The notes under the pieces were generated by a model. It was given only the letters and a program-made list of their open reading frames with translations, did not search any database and was not told the origin of the DNA. Positions 1-7,756 of a DNA stretch of 64,000 nt are shown here, one piece after another. The DNA lies in assembly GCF_020531945.1 (NCBI RefSeq), contig NZ_JAJATZ010000001.1, positions 124,001-188,000 on the forward strand, read 5' to 3'. The DNA is from Loktanella gaetbuli (GTDB lineage: Bacteria; Pseudomonadota; Alphaproteobacteria; Rhodobacterales; Rhodobacteraceae). Every line of letters starts with the position of its first letter. The stretch's first letter is position 1. A program made the translations under genes and the position numbers.

Positions 1-210
1 CGCCATGAAGGCGGTAAAATCGTCCCCTGCCTTCAGCGTATCGGGATCGGGCAGGTCCAGCAGACGCAGAACGTCCTCTTCGGGCAGTGCGTCAAGGTCG
101 ACCTGATGCGCTTCACAGGTTTCGACACCGGCGGCGCGTGTTGATTCGGCTTCTGCCTCGGCGCGCAGGCCCGCACGCCTGCGAGCGAAAAAGGATGCGA
201 CCGCAGTCAC
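1..210 (-). CDS. DUF3306 domain protein (3' part cut off by window edge)
   Basis: The frame is open from a GTG at 210 to the left edge of the window, 70 codons, with no stop, so the C-terminus lies outside. The N-terminus carries the FFARRRAGLRAEAEAE stretch that I recognise as the opening of DUF3306 proteins. The GTG overlaps the TGA of the DUF3305 gene by 4 bases, so the two are probably translationally coupled. DUF3305 and DUF3306 are known as an adjacent pair beside formate dehydrogenase genes in alphaproteobacteria. Their molecular role is not established. The formate dehydrogenase structural genes would then be expected to the left, which is inference because that DNA is not shown. Confidence 0.8.
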   Translation of the reverse strand, partial: MTAVASFFARRRAGLRAEAEAESTRAAGVETCEAHQVDLDALPEEDVLRLLDLPDPDTLKAGDDFTAFMA

Positions 211-791
211 GACTGGGTCTCGTGCGTCGTGGGTGCGCGGTAAACATCTGTCGTCTGGTTGATCCGGTGATCGCCAATCCCGTCCTGGGTTGCGTCAACG
301 CGCTGGCGATCCCGCCGGCGTTTCACGAATGGCACCTCTACGTGATGCCGCGCGACATAGGCCTCGACCCAGTTTCGCACTGCGGCCGGCATCGCGACCT
401 TTTCGACGATGTCCTCGCCATTGTCGGCATAATCCTGCGCCTCGTAGGGAGAGGCCGTGACCGACACCAACCGCAACGGGGCATCGCTGCGCGCCGTGTC
501 CGCCCGCATGATGATGTAAAGCGAAGGGCAGCGCGTCTGCAATTCGTGCACATAGGCCTCGGTGTCAGAGGCATGCAGATCGACGTCCAGCGTCGCCACA
601 TGAAAATAGGTCACACCATCCACGGTGCGTAACGTGGTCCAGTCTGCTGGCCCGGCACCCGGCAGGACGTCGGTTGCCTTCCACGACCACTTTGCCCAGC
701 GGGTCACGCCCGGCGCACGACGCACGACGACGCCAATTGGCATCGACTCTTGATGAGGCGTTGTCAGACGCAATTTGCGACGAACGGTCAT
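207..791 (-). CDS. DUF3305 domain protein
   Basis: A 194-residue protein whose MPIGVVVRRAPGVTRW segment at about residues 17-32 is characteristic of DUF3305. No signal peptide, membrane segment or metal-binding cysteine pattern is visible, so it looks cytoplasmic. It is the first gene of a minus-strand pair with DUF3306 and is divergent from the 4Fe-4S protein gene at 1027, with about 235 bases between them for both promoters. An internal ATG at 743, directly before PIGVVV, is an alternative start that would give 178 residues; neither start has a strong ribosome site. The family is associated with formate dehydrogenase loci; its biochemical function is unknown. Confidence 0.8.
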   Translation of the reverse strand: MTVRRKLRLTTPHQESMPIGVVVRRAPGVTRWAKWSWKATDVLPGAGPADWTTLRTVDGVTYFHVATLDVDLHASDTEAYVHELQTRCPSLYIIMRADTARSDAPLRLVSVTASPYEAQDYADNGEDIVEKVAMPAAVRNWVEAYVARHHVEVPFVKRRRDRQRVDATQDGIGDHRINQTTDVYRAPTTHETQS

Positions 792-1026
792 TGTGGTCCC
801 GGTCTCTTTGGCTGGGTCCGGAGAAACCTCCGGCAGTCTTGGCTATGTGCAGTGTCGCAGGAGGTCGCCTGGCTCTGCAAGCAAAAAATGGTATTCAACG
901 GCATGCAAGATGCCTGTGGCCCATGCTGCGGTGCAGCAATGGCGGTGCAAAAAATTGCTGAAAGTATGGGTGTTTACGATCTCTTGCTTTCGCTGGTATC
1001 AGGTGCCCTGCGCCGGGGAGAGAGCC

Positions 1027-2976
1027 ATGACCAAGACAGTTTTGATCTGCGATTGCCTGGGCAGTCAGCGCGTCGACGGGACCGGATTGACGGCTGCGAC
1101 TGGGCTGTCCTGTTCGGCTTGTCATACCAGCCTGTGCGATGCCCAGATCGACCTTGCCGAGACCGCCATGCGGCAGGGCGATGTGGTGATAGCTTGCCAG
1201 CAAGAAGCGCCAAGATTTACTGAACTTGCCGACGATATCGGGGCCACGGTGCCGACCTTTGTGGACCTGCGCGACCGGGCCGGCTGGACGGCCGACGAGA
1301 CAGCCACGGCGAAACAGGCCGCCCTGCTGGCAGAGGGTGTTCTGCCCCGCGGCGAAGTGCGGTCGATGGATGTGGTCAGTGACGGCACATGCCTCATCCT
1401 CGGGGTTTCGGATGTGGCCGTCCGCGCGGCGGAACAATTGGCCCCGATCCTGGGTGTTACCCTGCTGATGCCTGATGGTTGGGAGGTCGATCTGCACAGC
1501 GGCTACGATACGGTGACGGGCGAATTGTCGCAGGCCACCGGGTCGCTGGGCCAGTTCGAGACGAAATTCGACCGGCTGCGCCAGACGATCCCCGGCGGTC
1601 GTGGTCCTGTCGCCCTGACCCCGCCGCAGAATGGTGCGCGGTCGGGCTGCGACATCATCCTGGACCTGCGCGGGGCAGGGGCGCTGTTTGCCGCCGACGC
1701 CAAGCGTGACGGTTACCTGCGGGCCGACCCCGGTAGCCAGACGGCTGTGGCCGACGTCGTGCTGGCCGCGTCGCAGCTGATCGGCACATTCGAAAAACCC
1801 CTCTATGTCCGCATGGAGGAATCGCTGTGCGCACACAGCCGGGCGGAACAGACCGCCTGCACGAACTGCTTGGATCTATGTCCGACGGGGGCGATCACGC
1901 CTGATGGCGACCATGTGACCGTCGATCCCGCGATCTGTGCGGGCTGCGGGGCCTGTAGTGCTGTTTGTCCATCCGGTGCGATCAGTTTCGACGCCCCCAG
2001 CACCGACGATACGTTCCGGCATCTGAACACCCTTGCCAGCGCCTATCGCAAGGCCGGGGGCCAAGCCCCCCGTCTGCTGGTGCATGATGCGGATCACGGC
2101 GCGCAGATGATCGGCCTCGCGGCGCGGTTCGGTCGGGGTCTGCCCGCTGATGTGATCCCGCTTCAGGTCGCAGCCCTCGCGGGCTTTGGCCATGCCGAGG
2201 CATTGGCGGCACTGGGGGCGGGATTTGCCGACGTGGCGATCCTGCTGTCGCCCAAGACCGAACGCGAGGCACCCGTGGCGCAGACCGCGCTGGCGAATGC
2301 CATTGCCGGGCGCGCGGCTGTCACCTTGCTGGACCTGAATGATCCCGATGCACTGTCTGATGTGCTCTTTGATGCGGATGCGGGGCCTGTGGTTGAAACA
2401 CCTGCCTTGCAGATGGGACGGCGGCGTCAGGTCGCGCGTCTGGCGGCCAAGACGCTGAACCCGGAGGCCACGGTCATCGATCTGCCCGCCGGTGCGCCCT
2501 ATGGTGCTGTGCTGGTCGATACCGACGCCTGCACGCTGTGTCTGTCGTGTGTCTCTCTGTGCCCGTCCGGTGCGCTGGGGGACAATCCCGACCATCCGCA
2601 GCTACGATTCCAAGAGGACGCCTGCCTGCAATGCGGGTTGTGCGCCAACATCTGCCCAGAGCAGGCGATCACGCTGCAACCGCGGCTGAACCTGACCGAT
2701 GCGGCGCTGACCCAGACGGTCGTGCACGAAGAAGAACCCTTTGCCTGCATTTCCTGCGGCAGCCTGTTCGGTGTCAAATCCACGATCGAGGCCGTGACGG
2801 CCAAGCTTGCGGGGCATTCCATGTTCCCGAACCCCGACGCCTTGCGGATGATCCAGATGTGCGACAACTGCCGCGTGAATGCGCAGTATCATAGCCAGAA
2901 CAACCCGCTGGGCGGTGGTGAACGGCCCAAGCCCCGCAGCAGCGAAGACTATTTTTCCAAACGTAAAGATCACTAG
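1027..2976 (+). CDS. multi-cluster 4Fe-4S ferredoxin-type protein, formate dehydrogenase associated
   Basis: A 649-residue soluble protein with a large set of cysteine motifs. The N-terminus has C8, C10, C29, C32 and C37. A first ferredoxin domain has clusters at C278/281/285 and C304/307/310/314. A second has C502/505/508/512 and C533/536/539/543. The C-terminus has CxxC pairs at 574/577 and 612/615. That could hold four cubane clusters plus one or two further metal sites. The ATG at 1027 is preceded by GGGGAGAG and was preferred over in-frame starts upstream that lack a ribosome site. It heads a tight operon with DUF6494, Mrp, DUF4444 and DUF6505 genes. Related proteins sit beside formate dehydrogenase genes. 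Electron transfer or cluster delivery to that enzyme is plausible but unproven. The layout recalls HdrA-type electron-transfer proteins only loosely. Confidence 0.85.
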   Translation: MTKTVLICDCLGSQRVDGTGLTAATGLSCSACHTSLCDAQIDLAETAMRQGDVVIACQQEAPRFTELADDIGATVPTFVDLRDRAGWTADETATAKQAALLAEGVLPRGEVRSMDVVSDGTCLILGVSDVAVRAAEQLAPILGVTLLMPDGWEVDLHSGYDTVTGELSQATGSLGQFETKFDRLRQTIPGGRGPVALTPPQNGARSGCDIILDLRGAGALFAADAKRDGYLRADPGSQTAVADVVLAASQLIGTFEKPLYVRMEESLCAHSRAEQTACTNCLDLCPTGAITPDGDHVTVDPAICAGCGACSAVCPSGAISFDAPSTDDTFRHLNTLASAYRKAGGQAPRLLVHDADHGAQMIGLAARFGRGLPADVIPLQVAALAGFGHAEALAALGAGFADVAILLSPKTEREAPVAQTALANAIAGRAAVTLLDLNDPDALSDVLFDADAGPVVETPALQMGRRRQVARLAAKTLNPEATVIDLPAGAPYGAVLVDTDACTLCLSCVSLCPSGALGDNPDHPQLRFQEDACLQCGLCANICPEQAITLQPRLNLTDAALTQTVVHEEEPFACISCGSLFGVKSTIEAVTAKLAGHSMFPNPDALRMIQMCDNCRVNAQYHSQNNPLGGGERPKPRSSEDYFSKRKDH

Positions 2977-2985
2977 GAGAATCCG

Positions 2986-3180
2986 ATGAGCGACGAGAAT
3001 TTCAACATGTCGATGCGCAAGTTTCTCAAGCAGGTCGGTGTGACCAGCCAGCAGGCGATCGAGGAAGCGATGCGCAACGCGGAGACGACTGGCAAGACGT
3101 TCGATGCCAAGGTCGTGCTGACCATCGACGGTCTGGATTTCGAACACGTCGTCACCGGCAAGATCGAAGGCCCGCAATGA
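2986..3180 (+). CDS. DUF6494 family small protein
   Basis: A 64-residue acidic protein starting MSDENFNMSMRKFLKQVGV, which I recognise as the DUF6494 type found in alphaproteobacterial formate dehydrogenase clusters. It starts 9 bases after the 4Fe-4S gene with AGGAGAATCCG as ribosome site, and its TGA overlaps the ATG of the Mrp gene by 4 bases. No cysteines, signal or membrane segment are present. The first half looks helical (KQVGVTSQQAIEEAMRNAE). Its position between an iron-sulfur protein and an iron-sulfur carrier suggests a small accessory subunit; that is inference. Confidence 0.75.
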   Translation: MSDENFNMSMRKFLKQVGVTSQQAIEEAMRNAETTGKTFDAKVVLTIDGLDFEHVVTGKIEGPQ

Positions 3181-4244
3181 CCGCAACCCGCGACGACGTC
3201 CAAAAAGTTTTGGCCGGCATCACCGATCCCGTCTCGGGCGGGCCGCTGAATGCATCAGGTGCGGTCAAGGCGCTGAACGTGGATGGCAGCACCGTGCGTT
3301 TCGTGCTGGAAATTCCGCCCAGCCGGGCTGCCGACTACGAGGCCGTCAAGACCGAGGCCGAAGCCGGGATCAGGGCGCTGGATGGAATAGAGACCGTCAG
3401 TGTCGTGCTGACGGCCCATGCGACGCCCGCCGCCCCGCCGGACCTGAAACCACAGCGCGCGTCCCAGCCGCAGGGGCCGCAGAAAATTCCGGGTGTGGAC
3501 CGGATCATCGCCATCGCCTCTGGCAAGGGTGGCGTGGGCAAATCGACGGTCACGGCGAACCTTGCCTGTGCACTGGCCGCCGAGGGGCGGCGGGTGGGTC
3601 TGCTGGATGCCGATGTTTACGGCCCCAGCCAGCCCCGGATGCTGGGTGTGTCCGGTCGTCCGGCTAGCCCCGACGGCAAGACGATCCTGCCGCTGCGCAA
3701 TTACGGCGTGACCATGATGTCCATCGGCCTGATGACCAACGAGGATCAGGCCGTCGTCTGGCGTGGCCCGATGTTGATGGGTGCGCTTCAGCAGATGATG
3801 ACGCAGGTACAGTGGGGCGCGCTTGACGTGCTACTGGTGGATCTGCCACCGGGAACGGGGGACGTGCAGATGACGCTTGCGCAAAAGGCGCAGGTCGATG
3901 GTGCGATCATCGTCAGTACGCCGCAGGACATCGCGCTGCTGGACGCCCGCAAGGGGATCGACATGTTCAACCAGCTGCATGTGCCGATCCTGGGCATGAT
4001 CGAAAACATGTCGACGCATATCTGCACCAACTGCGGTCACGAGGAACATGTCTTTGGGCACGGCGGTGTCGCGGCAGAGGCCGCGAAGCTGGGTGTGCCA
4101 CTGCTGGCCGAGGTGCCGCTGCACCTGTCGATCCGCAAGGCCGCGGATAGCGGCGCGCCAATCGTCGTGTCTGACCCCGACAGCGCCCAAGCGACCGCAT
4201 TCCGTGATGTCGCCCGTGCGCTGATTGCCGACGGCCGCGCCTGA
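3177..4244 (+). CDS. mrp: Mrp/NBP35 (ApbC) family P-loop iron-sulfur carrier ATPase
   Basis: A 355-residue protein with an N-terminal MIP18/DUF59-like domain (about residues 1-82), a Pro/Gln-rich linker, and a deviant Walker A, GKGGVGKST, at 116-124. The DxDxxGPS-type motif LLDADVYGPS follows, and VDLPPGTGDVQM is the usual Mrp signature. A CTNC pair at residues 283-286 is the expected site of a bridging 4Fe-4S cluster between two monomers. Proteins of this family bind and transfer Fe-S clusters to apo-proteins. Here the gene overlaps DUF6494 upstream (ATGA) and DUF4444 downstream (TGATG), inside an operon headed by a multi-cluster ferredoxin protein. Clients in the formate dehydrogenase system are therefore likely, although it could also be the general housekeeping Mrp of this genome. 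Confidence 0.92.
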   Translation: MTATRDDVQKVLAGITDPVSGGPLNASGAVKALNVDGSTVRFVLEIPPSRAADYEAVKTEAEAGIRALDGIETVSVVLTAHATPAAPPDLKPQRASQPQGPQKIPGVDRIIAIASGKGGVGKSTVTANLACALAAEGRRVGLLDADVYGPSQPRMLGVSGRPASPDGKTILPLRNYGVTMMSIGLMTNEDQAVVWRGPMLMGALQQMMTQVQWGALDVLLVDLPPGTGDVQMTLAQKAQVDGAIIVSTPQDIALLDARKGIDMFNQLHVPILGMIENMSTHICTNCGHEEHVFGHGGVAAEAAKLGVPLLAEVPLHLSIRKAADSGAPIVVSDPDSAQATAFRDVARALIADGRA

Positions 4245-4942
4245 TGCCTGATTTCCCGCCGCTGTTCCGAGGTTTGGATTGTGCGGGAACCTGTCCTGTC
4301 ACCGCCGCGATTGCGGCGGGGCAGGCCGGCGCTGACCCCGGTCTGGTCTGTTATGATCTAGCCGGCGACCGGCTGCGGGCGGCGATCTTGTTCGCTCCAG
4401 AGGTGCCGCTGGCACAGGCGGCGGTCATGCTGCCGCTGTGTGCGGTGGGGTTCCAGAACGCATTGGGCACGCTGGCACCGCCGGTCGTGGCGATCCACCT
4501 TGGCTGGGACGGCAACATCTATGTCAACGGCGGGCGCTGCGGGGAACTGACGCTGCACGCGCCTGACTGCGCGGGTGACGCCACGCCCGACTGGCTGGTG
4601 ATCGGTCTGACGCTGGATCTGTGGCCGCGCGACACCGAAGGTGGCGCTTCACCGGACCAGACAGCCCTTTATGCCGAAGGCTGCGCCGAGGTGGCGGCCC
4701 CGGACCTTTTGTCGGCATGGGTGCGCCATAGCCTGTCATGGCTGGACACATGGACCCATGACGGACCGGCCCCGCTGCACCGCGATTATGTCGGGCTGGT
4801 ACATTGCATGGGCGAGGACGTGACGCTGGCGGGCCGGTCGGCACATTTGCTGGGATTGGACGAAAGCTTTGGCGCCTTGCTCCGGTCCGGTGATGATACC
4901 ACGCTTGTCCCCCTGACCACCCTGATAAAGGAAACCGCATGA
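4244..4942 (+). CDS. biotin/lipoate ligase-like protein with DUF4444 domain
   Basis: A 232-residue protein resembling the biotin/lipoate protein ligase fold family members with a C-terminal DUF4444 segment. The core has VVAIHLGWDGNIYVNGGRCGEL, then DWLVIGLTLDLWP, then a C-terminal region with HRDYVGLVHCMGEDVTL. I do not see the full GRGRxG biotin-binding loop of BirA, so ordinary biotin ligase activity should not be assumed. The start overlaps the Mrp stop (TGATG) and the stop overlaps the DUF6505 start (ATGA), so it is firmly part of the accessory operon. A cofactor-attachment or binding role for formate dehydrogenase maturation is possible but nothing in the sequence proves it. Confidence 0.7.
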   Translation: MPDFPPLFRGLDCAGTCPVTAAIAAGQAGADPGLVCYDLAGDRLRAAILFAPEVPLAQAAVMLPLCAVGFQNALGTLAPPVVAIHLGWDGNIYVNGGRCGELTLHAPDCAGDATPDWLVIGLTLDLWPRDTEGGASPDQTALYAEGCAEVAAPDLLSAWVRHSLSWLDTWTHDGPAPLHRDYVGLVHCMGEDVTLAGRSAHLLGLDESFGALLRSGDDTTLVPLTTLIKETA

Positions 4943-5415
4943 AACTGGCCCGCGCCATTCATTTTGACGAAAGCGACACACGCGTTTTCCACAATCCTGC
5001 ACGCACCGGGGAATGGTGCATTTCCGGCGGATTCGAGTTTTCAAACTGGACCGAGGGCGATCTGGTCGGCAAGGCCCGGCAGGCCTTTGCAAACGGGTGG
5101 TTCGGTCTGGAGACGGCGGGTCGCAGCAGTTTCGTTGCCGTGACGACGGTTGAACAGGCCGAGGTGACGGCCCTGACGGACGCGCTGGCGGCACATTTCG
5201 TCAGTGTCTACGGTGCCCCGGACCTCGATGCAGCGCGCCCTGTCGCGGCCGAGGAAATCGCCCAGATGATGGATCTGTGCGACGAACATGACCCCAACAC
5301 GCTACTGACCGTCAGCCGCGAACTGACCGATGGCGGTGTGCGCGAAGGCTATCGCGCGATTGCGCCGCAGGACGCAGGACTGGAGCAATTCGCGATCCAT
5401 GTGACCGAGGACTGA
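4939..5415 (+). CDS. DUF6505 family protein
   Basis: A 158-residue soluble protein beginning MKLARAIHFDESDTRVF and containing EWCISGGFEFSNW near residues 27-39, as in DUF6505 proteins of alphaproteobacterial formate dehydrogenase loci. There is no signal peptide or membrane segment. Only two cysteines are present, so no obvious metal site. It is the last gene of the five-gene plus-strand operon, overlapping DUF4444 by ATGA. It is followed by a 10-bp stem hairpin and then by the convergent tupA gene. The function is unknown. Confidence 0.75.
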   Translation: MKLARAIHFDESDTRVFHNPARTGEWCISGGFEFSNWTEGDLVGKARQAFANGWFGLETAGRSSFVAVTTVEQAEVTALTDALAAHFVSVYGAPDLDAARPVAAEEIAQMMDLCDEHDPNTLLTVSRELTDGGVREGYRAIAPQDAGLEQFAIHVTED

Positions 5416-5423
5416 GCGGGCTG

Positions 5424-5446
5424 TCGGGTTTGCAGTGCAAACCCGA
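5424..5446 (+). terminator. perfect 10-bp hairpin after the accessory operon
   Basis: TCGGGTTTGC and GCAAACCCGA flank a 3-base loop, 8 bases after the DUF6505 stop. There is no T-tract, so it is a stable 3' end structure or a weak terminator rather than a textbook intrinsic terminator. It lies between convergent operons, so it may serve both strands. Confidence 0.5.
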
Positions 5447-5447
5447 T

Positions 5448-5482
5448 GCCTGCGGCGCGAGTATTTTCGGCAAGATGATACG
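5448..5482 (+). repeat. GAGTATTT..GGCAAGATGATACG intergenic repeat, copy 1
   Basis: A 35-bp element with the core GAGTATTTTCGGCAAGATGA, directly after the hairpin downstream of DUF6505 and 11 bases before the tupA stop. The same core recurs at 21753-21776 and, over the full 35 bp, at 25062-25096, always in an intergenic position and in the same orientation in this window. I recall similar short elements being common in Rhodobacteraceae genomes. What they do is not known to me. Confidence 0.75.
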
Positions 5483-5493
5483 CCTGCCGACCT

Positions 5494-6303
5494 CTAGGGG
5501 GCAGCGTTGGCATTGAAGACGAAGAGTGGCTCACCCGCGATGGTGTAGCTGTTGATCAGGTCGCGTGCGCGGTCCGAGATCAGCCAGTCCTGAAGGCGCG
5601 TTGCGCCATCGATGTTGGTGTCTGGCTGTGCGTCCGGGTTCACAGGGATGAAGGTGTATTGATTGAACAGCGCGGGATCACCCGCAAAGAGCAGCGCCAG
5701 ATCACCCTTGTTCCCGAAATTCAGCCAGCTCGCGCGATCGGCAAGGATATAGGCGTTAAGGCCGGACGCCGTATTGAGCGCGGCCCCCATGCCGGCACCG
5801 ACGGCGTTGTACCAGTCTCCAAAGGTGGCCGGATCGGTTCCGGCGGCAGCCCAGAGGGCCAGTTCCGCCTTGTGCGTGCCGCTGTCATCACCGCGACTGA
5901 CAAAGGGTGCCTGCGCAGTGCTGATCTCGGTCAGGGCAGCGGCCGCAGTGTCGGCGCTGGAAATGGACGCGGGGTCTGCTGCGGGACCGATCAGCACGAA
6001 ATCGTTGTACATGATCTGCTGGCGTGCGGTGCCATAGCCATCGGCGACGAAGGCCTCTTCTGCGGCACGGGCATGCACCAGAATTGCATCGACATCGCCG
6101 GCCTCTCCGAGTCGGATCGCCTGTCCGGTGCCCACGACGAGCAGTTGCACGTTAATGCCCGTATCCTCTGCGATGGCGGGCAGCAGCACATCGGCAAGGC
6201 CAGAATTTTCGAATGAGGTCGTGACGGCCAGGCGCAGGTCCTCTGCCATTGCCGGGGTAGCGATCAGTGTTGCGAGGGCCAGCAGTGGTATGTGCCGTGT
6301 CAT
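5494..6303 (-). CDS. tupA: tungstate ABC transporter, substrate-binding protein
   Basis: A 269-residue periplasmic binding protein with a clean signal peptide (MTRHIPLLALATLIATPAMA, cut after residue 20). The mature protein opens with LAVTTSFENSGL, matching the TTTS..SGL oxyanion motif of TupA, and has GTGQAIRLGEAGDVDAILVH and FVSRGDDSGTH, both typical of tungstate-binding proteins. The family binds tungstate with higher affinity than molybdate. It is the last gene of the operon permease-ATPase-binding protein, with its ATG overlapping the stop of the ATPase gene (ATGA). Tungsten or molybdenum supply fits the neighbouring formate dehydrogenase accessory genes. Confidence 0.9.
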   Translation of the reverse strand: MTRHIPLLALATLIATPAMAEDLRLAVTTSFENSGLADVLLPAIAEDTGINVQLLVVGTGQAIRLGEAGDVDAILVHARAAEEAFVADGYGTARQQIMYNDFVLIGPAADPASISSADTAAAALTEISTAQAPFVSRGDDSGTHKAELALWAAAGTDPATFGDWYNAVGAGMGAALNTASGLNAYILADRASWLNFGNKGDLALLFAGDPALFNQYTFIPVNPDAQPDTNIDGATRLQDWLISDRARDLINSYTIAGEPLFVFNANAAP

Positions 6304-7013
6304 GGTAAAATGTCTCCGTTCAAGAAAGCGCGTAGGGCCTTGGTTTCAGGGGATGCGAGCGTCGTCTGGGCATTGCCCCGTTCATGTACAGCACCACTGA
6401 CCATGAAGATGACGTCATCCGCAAGGCGTCGGGCCTGACCCATGTCATGTGTTGCCATGAGAATCGTGATTCCATCGCTGCGGGCCTGCCGCAACAGATC
6501 CTCGATGTCGCGTATGGCCGCACCGTCGAGGCTGGCGCAGGGTTCATCGAGAAACAGAACCTGCGGCTTGCGGATCAAAGCGCGCGCAAGGGCGAGCTTC
6601 TGCCGTTCGCCGCCGGACAGGCGCGGGGCGGGCGTATCGAGAGCATCGCCGAGGCCGATCCGCTGGGCCCAGTCCCTTGCCAATGCATTGCGAGTGGCCC
6701 TGCCAACGCCCGCCAGTTTGAGCGGATAGGCCAGATTGGCCAACACCGACCGCCGCAACATGATCGGGGTCTGAAAGACAAAGGCCTGATCGCGTTCCAC
6801 GATGTCATCGGGGCCGGACCAGGTGATCCGGCCCTCGCTCAGGCGTTCCACGCCGTGCATGACACGCAGTAGCGTCGTCTTGCCCGATCCGTTCGGTCCA
6901 AGCAGGACGGTCAACCGGCCTGCGTCGAGTGTCAGGTCAACGGGACCCAGCAGGCGTTTTCCGCGGCGGCGGACCGTGGCACCGGACAGGTGGAGGGGCA
7001 GGAGGCGGGTCAC
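6300..7013 (-). CDS. tupC: tungstate ABC transporter, ATP-binding protein
   Basis: A 237-residue ABC ATPase. It has Walker A GPNGSGKTT, a Q-loop FQTP, the signature LSGGERQKLALARAL, Walker B VLFLDEPCASLD and the switch His in MATHD. The GTG at 7013 is preferred because it overlaps the permease stop as GTGA and gives the N-terminus VTRLLPLHLSG. A longer upstream reading would run deep into the permease gene. There is no C-terminal TOBE extension, as is usual for TupC and unlike ModC. It pairs with the permease upstream and the binding protein downstream. Confidence 0.9.
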   Translation of the reverse strand: MTRLLPLHLSGATVRRRGKRLLGPVDLTLDAGRLTVLLGPNGSGKTTLLRVMHGVERLSEGRITWSGPDDIVERDQAFVFQTPIMLRRSVLANLAYPLKLAGVGRATRNALARDWAQRIGLGDALDTPAPRLSGGERQKLALARALIRKPQVLFLDEPCASLDGAAIRDIEDLLRQARSDGITILMATHDMGQARRLADDVIFMVSGAVHERGNAQTTLASPETKALRAFLNGDILP

Positions 7014-7714
7014 CAGCGGCCCTCGCGTTCGGTCCGGCTGAGGGCATGAATCGCAAGGTTGACCACGATTGCCAGCCCGATCAGGACGAAGCCAAGACCA
7101 AGGGCCAGCGCAAAATTTCCCTTGCCGGTTTCCAGTGCGATTGCGGTGGTCAGCACACGGGTCGCGTTGTCGATGTTGCCGCCCACGATCATGATTGCAC
7201 CGACTTCGCCGATCGCGCGTCCGAAACCTGCCAGTGTTGCCGTCAGCAGCGTGCGGCGACCGTCCCACATCAGGGTTGCGATGCGCTGTGCCTTTGTGGT
7301 GTTCATCGAGATCAGCAGGTCGTGATATTCCGCCCAGAGGTCACGCATGGCCTGATGTGTGACCGATGCGATCAGAGGTGTGATGATGATGACCTGTGCG
7401 ATGATCATGGCCGAGGGCGTGAACAACAAACCCAAGACGCCCAGTGGCCCGGCCCGCGACAGCATGACGTAGACGACCAATCCCACGACAACGGGTGGCA
7501 AACCCATCAGCGCGTTCAGAACCGCGATCACCGTTCGTCTGAACCGGAAACGCTGAATAGCGAGCATTGTGCCCAGCGGAATGGCAATCGCACTGGCGAT
7601 GACGAGTGCGGTCAACGTGACACGCAGTGACAGCAGGCTGATGTTGACGAGATCGGGGTCACGCGTCACGACCAGTCGTGCTGCCTCTGCCAATCCTTGG
7701 GTGATGTCATTCAT
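7010..7714 (-). CDS. tupB: tungstate ABC transporter, permease
   Basis: A 234-residue inner-membrane protein with about five hydrophobic segments (near residues 25-52, 63-88, 98-117, 150-165 and 204-225). It carries the permease EAA-loop region TTKAQRIATLMWDGRR followed by GFGRAIGEVGAIMIVGGN, which is characteristic of the TupB/WtpB-like group. It is the first gene of the operon; the ATPase start overlaps its stop by 4 bases. Only about 40 bases separate it from the upstream cupin gene stop on the same strand, so read-through from that gene is possible. Confidence 0.9.
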   Translation of the reverse strand: MNDITQGLAEAARLVVTRDPDLVNISLLSLRVTLTALVIASAIAIPLGTMLAIQRFRFRRTVIAVLNALMGLPPVVVGLVVYVMLSRAGPLGVLGLLFTPSAMIIAQVIIITPLIASVTHQAMRDLWAEYHDLLISMNTTKAQRIATLMWDGRRTLLTATLAGFGRAIGEVGAIMIVGGNIDNATRVLTTAIALETGKGNFALALGLGFVLIGLAIVVNLAIHALSRTEREGRW

Positions 7715-7756
7715 GGCATGCTTATGGCCGACCGCAGGAGGTGGCGTCGAGACCTG

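Noticed and set aside
4244..4942. Calling the DUF4444 protein a biotin ligase BirA
   Set aside because: The typical biotin-binding GRGR loop and DNA-binding domain are not visible; only the broad family resemblance is supported.
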